Of a DNA stretch of 64,000 bases, positions 1 to 12,700 are shown one piece after another. The notes beneath the pieces are model-generated. The model ran no database searches. It was not told where the DNA came from and saw only the letters and a list, made by a program, of their open reading frames with translations. Source of the DNA: Geosiphon pyriformis (Eukaryota > Glomeromycota > Glomeromycetes > Archaeosporales > Geosiphonaceae); contig JAAOMT010000483.1 in the NCBI GenBank assembly GCA_016748015.1, positions 124,001 through 188,000 of the forward strand, in the 5' to 3' direction. The translations under genes and the position numbers were made by a program. Positions within the stretch are counted from its first letter, which is position 1. Each line of letters opens with the position of its first letter.

Positions 1-962
1 AATGCATTTTGGCATTCAGCAGTCCATTTGTATTTGACATTTTTGGTGGTAAGCTGGTTAAGAAGTTTTGTGATTTCTGAGAATCCTTTAATAAACTTCC
101 GATAGTAGGAGGCTAACCCTACGAATTCTCTTAGTTCTGTAGTGTTTTGAGGAGTTTTGAAGTTTTTAACAGTGCTGATTTTTCCAGAGTCTGGTTTGAT
201 TCTATCTTTATTAATAATATGACCAAGGAAGGCCAAGCTTGTTTTTCCAAAGTAGCATTTTTCAATGTTAAGTTTTAGTCCTGCTTTTTGTAATCATTGA
301 AAAACTTTTCACAGATGTTTTAAGTATAATTCGAACAATAGAGAATAAACATCAGTATTGTCAAGATAAATGACTATTGACTTCCAAAGGAGCCCTTGGT
401 ACACAACATCCATTAATTTCTAAAACATTGTTGATGCATTACATAATCCGAAGAGCATTACATTGAACTCGTAATTTCCACTTTGAGTGGTGAATGCTGT
501 TTTGAGGCAATCTTTGAGATCCATAGCAACTTGCCAGTAACCGCTTTCTAAATCTAGTGTTGAAAAGTATTTGGATTTTCCAAGAGCATCTAACATGTCA
601 TTAATTCGGGGAAGGAGGTAGGCATCTCCAATTGTAACATTATTAAGTTGTTGATAGTCAACACAAAATTGTATCTTTCCATTTTTCTTATTAACTAGCA
701 CTACAGATGAAGCCCAAGGACTTATGGAGAGTTGGATGAACCCATTGTTAAGCATTTGTTGTACTTCTTCTCGGATAAATTGGTGGCTTTTTGGAGCAAC
801 TCGATATGCTTGTTGTCTTCTTGGTTTGGCATCTCTTGTATAAATTTGGTGTTGGACCAAATTGGTTTTTTCTAAGTTATTGTTGTTTTCAGCAAAGATA
901 TCAGCAAATTCTGCAATTAGCTCTTTGAGCTGGTTTTGTTGTTGTGGTTCAAGTTGTCTCAT
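1..962 (-). pseudogene. G1 pol: reverse transcriptase N-terminal half (broken)
   Basis: Translates as a Ty3/gypsy reverse transcriptase. The open part (420-962) has the palm strands VLVNKKNGKIQFCVDYQQLN and motif A FSTLDLESGYWQV with the catalytic Asp intact. Left of 420 the same frame continues after a stop with motif C reading YLDNTDV (about 360-330) where YxDD is expected, then the RT thumb and the start of the RNase H connection, with further stops. The same YLDN is present in G2. RT would copy the element RNA into cDNA in virus-like particles; this copy cannot. Confidence 0.85.
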
Positions 963-1304
963 GTTGATTCGAGATAGTTTTTCTATAACAACATGGTAGT
1001 TTTTAAAGCTAGGGTTTGGGTTGATTTTTGGTAGTAAATGTCTAATAATTTCTGAAAAATTGGGAACTGTCTGGAGTAGTTCTTGTTGAAAGATGTTACT
1101 GTGAATGACTCCAATTTTTAAATTATTTAATAGAACTATGGGGTAATTGTTGGAATTGTAAAAAGTAACTCAGACTTTCTTTGTTCCTTCTGGAATATAA
1201 ATGTTTGGGATTGAAATATTATGTTCCAAGCAGACTTGTTTATTGGACTCAAAAATTTGTTGTGTGGTTGTTGGCTTTGGGCAGATGTAGATTTCTGGAT
1301 GTTC

Positions 1305-1800
1305 TCAAAAAAGTGAGATGATAATTGGTTGTGGAAGTCTGAGAATCTGGTGGGATTTGTTTTGTGTGTTAAAAGCTATATTAACTGGAACTGTGAATCG
1401 TCCAGTTGAACCAAAACCTTGGGTTCCTCTATCACTTTTTCCTAATTGTTCTCTTTGATTGACTAGTTGCAAACCTGAAATGTTGATTAAAGGTAGGTAA
1501 ATAGCTTGGGCAATTTTTTCAGCATGGTCGATCTTAAATGGTTTGTCAGTTTCATTTTGAAGTATTACTGTAATGTTTCCAGTATATCTAGCATCAATTA
1601 TTCCTCCTCTGACATTAATTCTTTTGCTTGTCAGAGAAAACTGGAAGGCGATTTGAACCATTGCTCCTGGCAGGATTTCAAGTGCAATTTTGAGATTGAT
1701 TTTTGTGAGAGATTTGGGTTTGAAAACAAGAGTATTCTTGTCTGGATATTTTAGGTCATATCTAGCATCAATTTTATGTGTTTTTTCGGGTTTTATTCCT
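1305..1800 (-). pseudogene. G1 pol: dUTPase-like domain (degenerate)
   Basis: Reads as a trimeric-type dUTPase. Motif 3 is recognisable as GGIIDARYTGNI, motif 4 as DHAEKIAQAI and motif 5 as RGTQGFGSTGRF, all at 1380-1661. The upstream part (to about 1790) holds a weak motif 1 (ARYDLKY) and a destroyed motif 2 (AFQFSLTSKR in place of the Ser/Arg-rich loop kept in G2). dUTPases hydrolyse dUTP to dUMP and limit uracil in cDNA. Positioned between the cysteine-rich module and RT. Loss of motif 2 and the Gly-to-Arg change in motif 1 mean this copy is inactive. Confidence 0.8.
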
Positions 1801-1826
1801 TGTCCATTGTTGTTAAAGTATTTGAG

Positions 1827-2815
1827 TTATAAGGCAGACTGACTTTCGATAAGATAGATGGGTGTTGTTTCAATTTCTTCTGTTGCTTCAGATTCTCCAA
1901 ATTCAATTTCGTTTTCATCGTTTTTATTGGGCAAGGGAATGCTAAGAGCATAGCATTTAGGACACCATTGCTCATTGCAGGGTATTATGCATTCTTCACA
2001 CAATTTAACGTTCATTTGCTCTAGCCGTTGAGCTTGAGCTTCTTTGGTCGGGTAAGTGTGACTGGCAATTTGGTGATATACTTCTACTTCATCTTTGTAG
2101 TTGTATCCAGCGATTTTAAAAGTGTATGCAATATATTTTGATTCTTTCATTTGACAAACATTTTCTTGAGTGGCTCCATTGATTAAAGTCATTGCTAGGT
2201 CGAAAATCATTTTAGCATCATGAGGGTAATGGTACAGTTTGTTGAGAACACTGTTATATGCTGCATTGAAGGGTGTTCCTCTTTTTATTTTTTCTGAAAT
2301 TGATAAAGCATATTGGCAGGTCTGATCGCAGACTTCTCCTCTCATTGCTACATCAATCCAATTGCATTCTTCTGGTAGCATATTTCTACAAGTCAAACAA
2401 GGGGTGTTATTCTATTTTCTGTTTCTTTTTATTAGATGGCCCCATCATTCTCTGTGGCAAGCCTTGCAGTAATAACAAGTATGATTTTCATATTCTTCTT
2501 CAGGTGAAATGCAGGCTCTCATTGAGGAGAGTTTTTTGTGGCAGTCCTTGCATTTGAGTGGAATATAGGGGCATTGTTTTCGGGGTTCTGGTTTTGAATA
2601 GGGGACATTCCATCTGGTTGTCACTGGTTCTTTTGTTTCAAAAGAATCATTTGTTGAAAAGTACTGTTGTTCAGTTTCATCGGCCCAATTGGAGGTTGAT
2701 TCAAGTGCCATAAATGTTTCGATGATGGGCTTTTCTTCTTCTGGTTCGAATTTAAAAGCTGGGGCTTTTTCGGAGCGTTTGTTGAATGTACCACAAGTGA
2801 CAGGTACCTGGGCAT
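1827..2815 (-). pseudogene. G1 cysteine-rich module between protease and dUTPase
   Basis: Two overlapping frames (1827-2396 and 2445-2815) encode a region rich in paired cysteines: CKDC, CYYCKACH, MTCRNM, CEEC and CPKC, separated by a helical stretch of about 100 residues. The same order of Cys pairs occurs in G2 (40040-40670), so the module belongs to the element. It resembles zinc-binding ribbons; I do not recognise the family. A frameshift or stop near 2440 separates the two halves here. Confidence 0.6.
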
Positions 2816-2819
2816 GTTG

Positions 2820-3435
2820 TCTTTAGTAAGAGATTGTTAACTCTTGTGTCTCTCAATTCAGATTAGCATTGGCTTTTTGAAGCCAATCATTTCCGATGAG
2901 AGCTTGATACTGGGACACATCTATTACAAAAACTTTGACTGGAATGATAATTCCATCAAGAGTGAACAGAAAATTGTCAATTTTTTACTGGAGTCTTTTT
3001 TATGCCATCGGCAGTAACAATTACTGTTTGAGCTGGTCGGTTGACATTTCTCTTTAACTGTTGCATTAACTGGTAGGTGATGATGCTTCCGGCGGATCTA
3101 CTGTCTAAAATCAAATGAATTGCCTTTCCTTCGACTTTTGTTTCAGTGTACATTGCAGTGATGGCTTTTTGCTCATTAGCCGCTGCATTGCTAAGCAAGA
3201 ATGGTAATTCATTTGCTTCAAATTCGAAAGGAAATATATCTGAAAGGTTGGCATTTTCAGCAATTCTGGCTGGTGGGATTGTGGTAGAAGTATAAGAAGA
3301 GTTTTGTTGTTGTGCTGCAGCTCTACCTTCCGAGAGTGCAGTATGATGAAAATTCTGTTCTTCAGATATTGTTAAATAACTGGGTTGAGTGTGATAGTGG
3401 TTGGGTCTTAGTTGAGCAGAATTTCGGAGAACCAA
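2820..3435 (-). pseudogene. G1 retropepsin-type aspartic protease (active site mutated)
   Basis: The open part 2977-3435 contains the retropepsin active-site segment as LILDSRSAGSIITYQL, where G2 has LILDSGSAGSIITYQL. The DSG to DSR change removes the catalytic turn glycine. Downstream (to about 2820) the flap and second half continue in other frames. The protease would process the Gag-Pol precursor. It is preceded by a Gln/Asn-rich linker after the Gag zinc knuckle. Confidence 0.75.
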
Positions 3436-3506
3436 TTAGTTGTTTGAACTGATTCTATTGTTGTTTACTTAATATCGGTTTTGTGGTGTGAATTGATTTT
3501 GTGTAA

Positions 3507-5185
3507 TCAGTCTTCAAGCAGGTACTTGATAATGTTGTGTGGGTGGTTGTTGGTATTGCTGTTGGATTGGCTGTGGGGCGGGCTGATAATAGTTACTTTG
3601 GTATTGGGGTCTTGGTGGATAGTAAGCTGGTAGTGGTTGATAATAAAATTGCTGTGGTGGAGGGTAACATTGATTACTCTTATTTTGTTGGTCTTGCTGT
3701 AGCTTTCTGCAATTTCTTTTCCAGTGGCCAGAGATTCCAGTAATGGCAATTCTGAGGCTGGTTATTAAAAAGTGGTGCAAAGTTATTTTGATTTCGTCTT
3801 TGGGGTGGTTGATATCTTTGGGGTTGCTGTTGTTGTTGATTGGTGAAATAGTTTTCAATCTTCTTTGTGAGTTGGTCAATTTTTTCCTCAGCTGCTGAGC
3901 TGGTTTCTCCAATTGTCAAATTTACAAGTTTTGTGCAATTGGCCTCTTCTATGGCCATTTTGTATCTTTTCACATGCTGTATGGCAGAGTTTAAATCTTT
4001 TGAGGCATATGGGCAAATCTTTTTAATTAGTTTATCTTTTAGACTAGTGATGAATTGATCCAAGATTTGAGCATCAGAATAATAATCATTTGTTTCAAGT
4101 TGGTGAATTTGTCTGAGAAGTTTGTTGAATTTCTCAATATAAGTTATAACAGATTTGGAGGATTCTTGTTTGATATTGTGAAACTGATTTCGAAGGGTGA
4201 TAGAAGTATTATTGTTAGTGAACTGTTCAAGGAAGACTGCTTTGAAAGCATCCCAATTGTTGAATGGAGTGGCCAAGTTTTCAAACCATTCTCTTGCTAT
4301 TTCTTTGAGAAAGTAGGGAATTGTTCTTAACATTCTGGCAGCATTTCATCCATTTGCATTTCCAGCTTTAGTAACTTGGTTGAGCCATTCTTGGGGACTG
4401 GTCTCAATATCTTCTCCATTAAATTCAGGGATTTTTGCAATGTATGCTGTCATTTCATTTTCTTTGTTTTCACTGTCTATTGATTCTTCTTCAGTTATTT
4501 CAGAGTTATTTTCTTTATTTGCTGCTGTCTCAGAGTGTTCACTTTGATTTTCAGCTAAAAAATCAAGAAAATTGGAACTAGTTTGAAGGGGTTCTTACTA
4601 TCTGGTGGAACTTCTGAGTGATGTAAAATCTTTTGGTCTTGTAAATTGATTTAAGGGTAAATTAGGTGTTTGTGCTTGTGCAAATAAAGCTGGAAAAGGT
4701 GTGATGGTGAGCAGAAGTTTTGAACTGGTTTCTTGTTTAGGTGTTTGTAAGTGTTTGGCAGTTGTCTTTGGTAGTATTGGAGTATTTGGGGTGGTTTTTG
4801 AGTATTGTTTCAGTTTGTGTTTGTCTTTGTTGCTTGTTTCTGTCTCTGATTCAAAATCAATAGAGTATTGAGACTGCACTGGATATGTTTCTTCACAGTA
4901 CTTGATAATGTTAAAATTAAGTTCTTAAAAGTAAGTAGCAAGTGTTTCGCTGTTAAGGTCTTCAGTTCCCAACTGTGAATAGTGTGCTAAATTGTTATAA
5001 AGGTTGCTTCTAACTTCTGAGATATTGTAATTTCCAAAAAGATAATTGTTGATGCGGTTTTCAATGTATTGGTATACTGATTTCTTGACAACTTCAATTC
5101 CGTCTGGAATGTTAAATCTTTGCTTGCAGTGGGTGTAAATTGACTGGTAATACTCTAGAGTTGTTGTGTCTGGTGTGGTTGCCAC
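3507..5185 (-). pseudogene. G1 Gag (capsid and nucleocapsid, broken)
   Basis: From high to low coordinates: an N-terminal conserved segment (4925-5185, LEYYQSIYTHCKQ), a low-complexity Thr/Pro-rich stretch (4598-4879), a retrotransposon gag capsid domain (3680-4333; PYFLKEIAREWFENL, then FNKLLRQIHQLETNDYYSD) and a Gln-rich tail leading to a CCHC knuckle that survives only in pieces (NCHYWNLW, GHWKRNCRK in another frame). Several stops and at least two frameshifts break it. No ATG is seen at the N-terminal segment (it begins with GTG in both copies), so the true start is uncertain. Confidence 0.75.
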
Positions 5186-5212
5186 TTTGAATTTGTTTTT
5201 GCTGTGTTGTTT

Positions 5213-5228
5213 CCATGGGAGAGCACCA
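5213..5228 (-). other. G1 primer binding site
   Basis: On the minus strand the LTR terminus is followed by a TT spacer and then TGGTGCTCTCCCATGG. A TGG start two bases inside the LTR is the standard position for a tRNA 3'-CCA primer site. G2 has TGGTGCTCTCTC at the same place. The primer tRNA is not identified. Confidence 0.6.
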
Positions 5229-5230
5229 AA

Positions 5231-6218
5231 TGTTACTGGAGGTTTTTGGTCTCTTTTTTTAAATGTTGTTGATGTCTGTTTGCTGTAGATTCCTGTTTTC
5301 TGGATGTGGTTGAATCTCTAATAACTGAATTTATCTTCAAATTATCTCCTATAATTTGAACTGCTGGGCTTATAAGTGGAATGGCCAATTCCGTGCCAGT
5401 TACTTTGTATAGTTACGTTATAGTAAATGTCAACTCTTTCCCAGAAATTGCTTGTCTGGAAGCTCACTAAAAATGTATAGTTACTTTGCTGTGAAAGTCA
5501 ACTCTTCTACAGGAATTCTCGTCTGTAGACTACCCAAATGATTTATAATAAGAAAAGAAAGAGAATAAAAGAAATGTAAAAGAAAAAGTAAAACTGATGA
5601 TTTATGGAAGTCATTTCAGATTCAGGCCTGGAAGTGCTTTTAACAGTCTACTGAAATTGGTAATTAGTCAATTTCAAACTGTTAGTAGGAATTGGTTAAT
5701 TTTAAGAGAAATAATTTAAGGATTTGGTTTTTCGAATTATTTGATATTTATTTTGTCTTTTATGTGTAAAAAATGATTCTAATTGTTAAATTTAAAGTAA
5801 GATATATTTTCTCGAAGAGAGACACTCTTCTTTTATACAACTTGTTGTAACACTATTCTATAAACTCAAACTTTGCTATTTTCTACAATTTCGCTAAACT
5901 AAAGATACATTTCAGTGAACTACAAGTTATTTCTGTGAACTATTAGATATTTCAGTGAACTATCAATTATTTTGGCAAATTTCTACAAATTTTGGCGAAC
6001 TTTTTGAATGTTACATAGTTCAGAATATTGCATAATTAATCATTGCAATTAGGTTACATTTGTGTCATATACAAATTGGGTTATTAATTAAATAATAATT
6101 TTGGACATTTTGTTAATATAATAAGTGATAATTTGAAATGATAATATATGTTAATTAATGATGAGAATTATAACGATAATTTCATGCTAAATAATATCTC
6201 TAATTTTGTCTGATAACA
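5231..6218 (-). repeat. G1 5' LTR (988 bp)
   Basis: Homologous along its length to the LTRs at 36433-37407, 45347-46319 and 46762-47752. Termini read TGTTATC...CCAGTAACA on the minus strand, each one transition away from the inverted TGTTACC...GGTAACA ends of G2. It ends the element against LINE fragment A. Confidence 0.88.
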
Positions 6219-7130
6219 TCATGCTCGATGGGAGGCAGGCCCTAGTTGAGACATGATTCTTGTCTGGTTGGTTGAGATTATTGATTGGGATGCTACTGTT
6301 AGGGTGTAGCATTCTGATTCATATATGCTTGCTGGTTTTATTAGTCAGAGGTTTTTTTGTTTTCACACCTATTTGATAAAAGCTGTGCACCATTAGCTTC
6401 CTGTGGCAGTAAAAAAATAGCTATATAATAAATGTTATCCTGATGTGCTGTGTTTGCTGTGTTGTAAAGTGGAGTTGTCGGATCATGTTTTCACATGTTT
6501 CCATGATGTAGAGATTCAGGAGGAGATTTTGGCTGCGGCTTCTGCTAACTGAATGTCTTTAGCTGGATCTTGTAGCTCGTCGTCTTCTACTGTTTTGTGA
6601 TCTCTTGATTGGTGTTTTTTAGACGTTGGCTTGTATTCTGTCCTATGTAAGGAGTTTGTGCTAAGAGATTGGTGTACAGAGGCTATGGAGATTTTTTATA
6701 GTAAAAAGGAGGCCATTAGCACTATTATTGGTTTTGTTGGGCGTTTTGTTGAGTTGCATTACTCTAAAGCCTAATTGGTGAGATCTGTATACAGGATGAA
6801 AATGGAAGTGGCAGGTTTGGTTGGTGATAACACATTGGTTTCTGGTTTGTTTCATTGCACAAGCTCTTTGTTATCCAGCAAAGTGGTAAGAATGCTTGGT
6901 ATTATTGGCTTTTTTGCTGTTAATTTTGGCCATCGTAGGTCTTGCCTTTTTTTCTCTGATTTAGATGGTAGTCTGTATGTTGTTTTAGGTGTGTAATGTT
7001 GTCTTGTCTGGCCCGAGTGGCTAGCCACATGTAGAAAGTGTGTGAGCTGCATTTAGTTTGAGCCTTTTAGTTTGGCTCTATGTGCTAGATAGCAGTTGGA
7101 CTTCACTTGTTAATTGCAATAAAAAAAAAA
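6219..7130 (+). mobile_element. LINE fragment A, 3' end of ORF2 plus 3' UTR
   Basis: Plus-strand non-LTR retrotransposon tail, closely similar to the end of LINE D. It encodes the post-RNase H region with the zinc-finger remnant (about 6440-6500) and the C-terminal module ending DGSLYVVLGV (open 6775-6996). The 3' UTR follows, ending in a short A-rich tail at about 7120-7130. Multiple stops make it a relic. The left side is cut by G1; whatever continued upstream is outside the window. Confidence 0.85.
7017..7028 (+). other. LINE 3' UTR palindrome/hairpin (copy A)
   Basis: Perfect 12-base palindrome GTGGCTAGCCAC, 20-30 bases after the ORF2 stop. Equivalent, partly compensated stems occur in copies B, C and D, consistent with an RNA stem-loop. 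Confidence 0.5.
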
Positions 7131-9605
7131 TTAAATACTATTAAATATAATTTAGTTTTATTAATAATTAGTTATTTGTATAAATAATAACTTTACTTAA
7201 AATTAATCTATATTTAAAACTTTGTAATTTAATAAATATAAATAATAATAAATCATAAACTTTTATTTTTATTTTTAATTTTAATTTTAAGTTAAAAAAA
7301 TAAATTGTAATACTGTTTACTATTTTTAAAAAACTAATATTTTTAATTAAACTATTAATAAAAACAAAAATTTTATCCAAATAAACTTTTTTTAATTTAA
7401 ATTAAATAATTTTAAAACTATTAATATTAAATATTGATAACAATTTATTAATAAAATTATTTATTAAAATAAAAATATATATATATAAACCAATTAAAAA
7501 TTGTTTTTTAAAATTTAAATATTTTTAATCTTAAAATTTTTTTTAAATAAAACACCAAAATTGTTTAATAATTAATTAACAAAAAACAACTTCAAATTTT
7601 TTTAAAAATTATACAATTCTAAAATATTTAACATTAAAATAGTATTACAAAAATAAAAAACATTATTAATTAAAAATAACTTATAATTTAAAAAAACTCT
7701 TATTATATTCACCAAAAAATTATTAAATTAATAAATTCTTAATTTTATAATAAACTATAACAAATTTAAAATATTTAACTTAAAATTTACAAATCTATTT
7801 AAATAATTGTTTTAAAATACTTATAGTATTCAAAAAAACCAATTTTAAAAACATTATTCTTAATTTAAATTTTTTTAAAAAGCTTTTAAACTATTATTAT
7901 AGATAATTATATAATTAAATAATTTGTAAATTAATACTGTTTTTAATAATATAATCTGAAAATTTCTATATATTTGAAAATTTTAATAATAAAGTTTTTT
8001 GTATAATAAACAAAAATTCAAATTATAATAGCTAATAATATTTAATATCTTACTTTTTTGGCATAATAATTAATTTATTTTATTTTTTTAATAAGTGATT
8101 CAAATATTACTAAATTAATTTTATATTTATTTTTGTATTTTTTATTAAATAATTTTTAATATTATAATCTTAGTGTTTTTTTTAATTAATTAGTATAAAT
8201 AACAAAACAAAAAAAACAATAAATTTAAAAATTAATATTTTATTAATAACTATAAATAAAAATTATTATTTTAATATTGAATAAATGTTATTAGTATTTA
8301 TAATAAATAATAATTTAAGTATTAAAGTAAATAATTTAAACAAAATAAATAATAATTTATATATTTAAATAATAAATATTTTGTTTATAATTTTATTAAA
8401 AAAAATTGATTTTAAATATTAAATTTTTATTTATTAAAGTTATTTTGTAAAAATTAGATAAAATATATTGTTATTTTTTTGTTTTTAATATTATTATTAC
8501 ATATATATTAGATTTTTGAAATTTTAATAATTTTTATTTTTTTTGAATTATTATTAAAATTTTTAGAATTTTTTTTGGTATTTTTGGAATTTTTAATATT
8601 ATATTATTTAATAATTTTTAATATATAATTAAATTAATACTATATTTAATTATTAATTATTATTTTTTTATTTTATAAATAACATTAAATAAAAAAAAAT
8701 TTTTAAAAAATTTTAAACAAATTGGCTTTATATTTTAATTTAATCAAATAAATACATTTTTTATAAACATGTTTTAATACAAAATTAAACCAAATTTTAT
8801 AATTAATAATAAACTACAAAATAAATAAGATTAAATAAAAAAACTATTTTTTTATAATAAAAAATACTTTTGTATTTTCTTTTTTTTAATAATTAAAATT
8901 AAAAAATTATTTATATTTAAAATTTTTTTAATTTGTTTATTAATAAAAAATAATTACTGTTTTACTATTATTAATCAATATATTTTTAATTTTAAAAAAA
9001 TTATTAATAATATTTAAAATATATTAAATAATAGTCTATTTATTTTTAATTAAAATTATGTTATTAATAAATACACTAGTTATTAAATAAAAAATTAAAT
9101 CAGTTTAAATCTTAATTTTATCAATTTTAATAACAAACTTAATATTAATTCTTTATTTATACAAACTTTTATGTTTTTTCTTATATACAAAAAATAATTA
9201 TAAAAATTTTTTTAAAACAGCAAAAAAAAACATTTTTAATTTAAATTATTGTTATAAAACTATTTTTTTAATATATTTAATACTAATAGTTTAAACTATA
9301 ATTAATTTTTTATAAGTTTTTTATTTCTGATTATATAATATTGTTAATATTATAATAAAATTTTTTTATTAAAATTATTATATAAGTTTTTTTTTTAATT
9401 TTTATTGTATTATATATAATATTTTTTTTTAAAAAATTAATTCTGAATTTTATTTGTTGTTGTTTAAAGTATTTTTTTATTTAAAAACACAAAATATCAA
9501 TATTTTTTTTAAATAAAACAATTAATAATATAAACAATTTTAATTTAAAATAATTTTTTTAATAATAAGTACATAATAATTTTTTTATTTTTTATTTTTT
9601 TATTT
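7131..9605. other. AT-rich island without recognisable genes
   Basis: About 2.5 kb made almost entirely of A and T, flanked by two convergent LINE 3' ends (A on the left, B on the right). No convincing ORF; the longest (7168-7380, minus) is low-complexity Ile/Lys/Leu/Phe. Similar islands flank LINEs C and D. I infer strongly decayed repeat DNA. Confidence 0.6.
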
Positions 9606-9689
9606 TTAATGAGTGAAGTCCAAATGCGACCTAGTGCTATACATCATACAAATGATCTAAACTAGGTGCGAATCATGTGCTTTCTACAC

Positions 9690-9701
9690 GTGACCAGCCA
9701 C
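9690..9701 (-). other. LINE 3' UTR hairpin (copy B)
   Basis: Minus strand GTGGCTGGTCAC. It pairs as a four-base stem with one G-U pair around a CUGG loop, aligned to the perfect palindromes of copies A and D. Confidence 0.45.
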
Positions 9702-9721
9702 TCGGGCCAGTCAGGACTACA

Positions 9722-12700
9722 CTATACACCTATATGCACAGAAACTGGATCTCTAATACCTGAAAAAAATGGACAAAACTTACAAAGCCTGAAACCAACT
9801 CCAAAAGCCTCAGCCACCTCCAGCAATCTGACCACACCAGCCGAAAACACCATAGGCAAACCAGAAACTGAAGCAAAAGCGGAGCCATCATGTGGAATCA
9901 AACTGTGCTTTTCCATAAATGCTCGGTGTCTGGCCCGGACCAACCAAACATCATCCCGAAATGCTAAACAAAACTCACGCACAAAGCTCACAATCCTCTT
10001 AGTACCCTCCTTAGAATATTTGAAGACTGAGACAAACTCACGAAACCATTTATTGAAAACAAAGCCCTTACACAGAGCAACACCAACTTCAACCTCAGAA
10101 ACACAAGAAGCCAAGGCCTGTAAGACACATGAAGAAGAGCAAGAAAGACCAGAAAGAGCCTCCCAAGCTGAAGCATGTGTGTCTAACAAATGAGCACAGC
10201 CAATGGCATCCTAAGGACACGAAAAGACATGATCCGAGGTCTCAACGTTACCACAAAACAGACAGACCACACTGGAGTATCTCCTATCATATAAATGCTT
10301 GCGCACAGCAACAGAAAGCCGATGATGGAGAGCCTTCATAAAGTAAGTATGATAGCCTGCCGTGCGCATGCTGGTAAAACTGGATGCCAAGTGAGAATTA
10401 GGGTGCCACACCATAGAAGACTTAGACCAATTGATATCAGCACACAAACTATTATCCACAACACGAAAACTCACACCAATCTCCCAACGAGCTCGATGAA
10501 CTGACTGGAAAACATCACGAACAAAGTGTCTAGAATTACCAGAAACTGCCATACCACCAGCACATAGAAAACATTCACTGACTAAATGAGGTAGGCGCCA
10601 AGCAGAGAGAGCAGCACCTTTGGCAAGCGCATTAGCATGCTCATTACCTGAGACACCTGAATGACCTTTTACCTTAACCCAGTTCACATCCAAATTCTTT
10701 TGATGAATGACGGTGGCAATGTGACGACGCTCGATTCAACAGCAGTTCCTGAAATCTGGACGAACCAGCGAAAACTCCGACCTACATGCATCCAAAGCAG
10801 TCTGGCTATCTGAGAACAAGTCAATCAAACGAGAAAAAGGAACACACTCAAGGGCCAAAGCTATGGCTTGCAGTTCTGTCAGAGTAGAAGAAACCAAACC
10901 AAACACCCCAACACCCAAACCCAAGTTAATGTCCTCAAAAAAAACGGCAGCACCTGCTCTCATGTCAACAGTGCCCAGACCAGAAAGAGATCCATTCGTA
11001 TACACAGAAAGGCGGACAGCATCAACAGTCAGCAAAGTGTTACAAATCACACCAAAATCATGAGAAAGATGAACATCAGACACAGCATGACCATCCACCA
11101 AAGAAGAACTTGAGGAGAGAAGCACAATGCTACCAAGAAAGCGAACGGAAAGTTTAAACCAGAAAGAGACTGGGCCACAAGGGTCCAGCTTTTTTCAACG
11201 CTTAAAGGTCCCCCAACTGAAAACATCACCATTACAGTCACGAAGCTGTTTCATGAAAGCAATTCTATAACACCTGAGCGAAGAGATGCACTTGAAAAAA
11301 CAGGATTCACCAAGAACCAAAGACATAAGAGTACTGTACCAACAACGAAAAGCACAAGCTAGAGGGCCACCCAAAGACAAATCACACCCAGAAAAAATGT
11401 GAACCACACCCGCCAAAAAATTATCTGAGGAACTGATACCAACACGAGCCGGAAACAGTAAGGGATGATGAGGATGCCAGCTGAGAACCTGGAGGTCATG
11501 AGACTTATGAAAAAACAAGTGACCCAAGACACTAGTAGAATTTGCAAAAGCAACAATGGAGGCCAATTTACTCTCAGCCTGGATCTGTTCGAAAGTTTTT
11601 AAATTGTACAAAGAGGGGTGATGAAGTGCATCACTAGGGAAATCATATGACAATCCAGACTTGAACTTTAAGACCTTGCATACCAAAGCATCCCATTTAC
11701 TACAAACACTAACAGAAATGAAACTGAACTGAGTCCTGTAGCTGATGATAGGGAAAAGAACTGCAGACACCAAATATGTACACTGTTTGTCTGAAATCGC
11801 CTTTCTCAAAACAAGATTCACAAAAAACCATACATCAGCTTGAGTTTTAGCCAAGCTAGGCTTCGAAAGACCTTTAGAAGACAAAAAAATACCCAAATAG
11901 TGATAAGATTCTCCTCTCTTGGCAATGGAAATAGGCGCACCACTGATAGTTAAATGAGGATCCAGCACCCGGCAATTGATGAGAATGGCCACCATTTTGT
12001 TATTGTTTACAGAAATATTGTTAAACCTAAAAAACTCACTAGCAACATCAAGGATGCATTGTGTAGCAGCCTGGCTGCTACCAACCCATATAGTATCATC
12101 AACAAAAGCACCAGCAGCAAGAAACGAAGACAGCCCATCTTGAGGATCCACCCGGCCAGTTCTTGATATGAAATAAGAATTCAACCTGTAGCCATACACA
12201 CTATCCTGTCTCTTGACCTCACACAAAAGTGAATCATAAAAAATACGCCAGAGAAGAGGTGAGAAGACTTCTCCCTGATCCAGCTCATCGTGGACATAAT
12301 ACCCATCAGTCAAGCCAAAGTCAGTCATCACTCTGTTGACGTGACCATTGTAAATACTGCCAAAAAATCTAATAAACCTGTCACACATTTTGATCCTGAC
12401 TAGACTCCTCCTAAGATGTTCCCAACCAACCGAGTCATAAGCCTTGCGCATGTCCTGTAAAACCAGCCAAAGTTCATGGTTCTTCTCCAAGGCATCCTCA
12501 ACCACAGAACCAATAGCAAAAATGGGAGATTGCGTCGTCATACCCTTCAAAACCGAAAAATTGTCCCCACGAAGAACATCAAAAGTGCTGTAAGCCAGAG
12601 AGATCCTATTTGAAAAGATTTTAAAGAGAATCTTGTGGGCCGTTTCAATTAAAGCTATAGGACAGGTGTTCATGAGAACTCCTTCCCATTCATATGGTTT

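Larger units (their letters stand above)
1..6218 (-). mobile_element. Ty3/gypsy LTR retrotransposon G1, 3' end outside window
   Basis: Minus-strand element read from its 5' LTR at high coordinates: LTR (5231-6218), primer binding site, Gag, protease, cysteine-rich module, dUTPase-like domain and the N-terminal half of reverse transcriptase at the left edge. RNase H, integrase and the 3' LTR lie outside the window. Order and protein sequence match the complete plus-strand copy G2 (36433-46319). Reading frames are interrupted by stops and frameshifts throughout, so this copy is not coding-competent. Its 5' LTR abuts a LINE fragment at 6219, so it probably inserted into that LINE. Confidence 0.9.

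Noticed and set aside
7168-7380. Possible mitochondrial DNA insertion in the 7-9.6 kb AT-rich island
   Set aside because: No mitochondrial gene, rRNA or tRNA recognised; composition alone is not evidence.
9666-10193. Long plus-strand ORFs through LINE B (9666-10193, 13137-13421, 13437-13763 and others)
   Set aside because: They are antisense shadows of ORF2, which matches RT, RNase H and endonuclease motifs on the minus strand.
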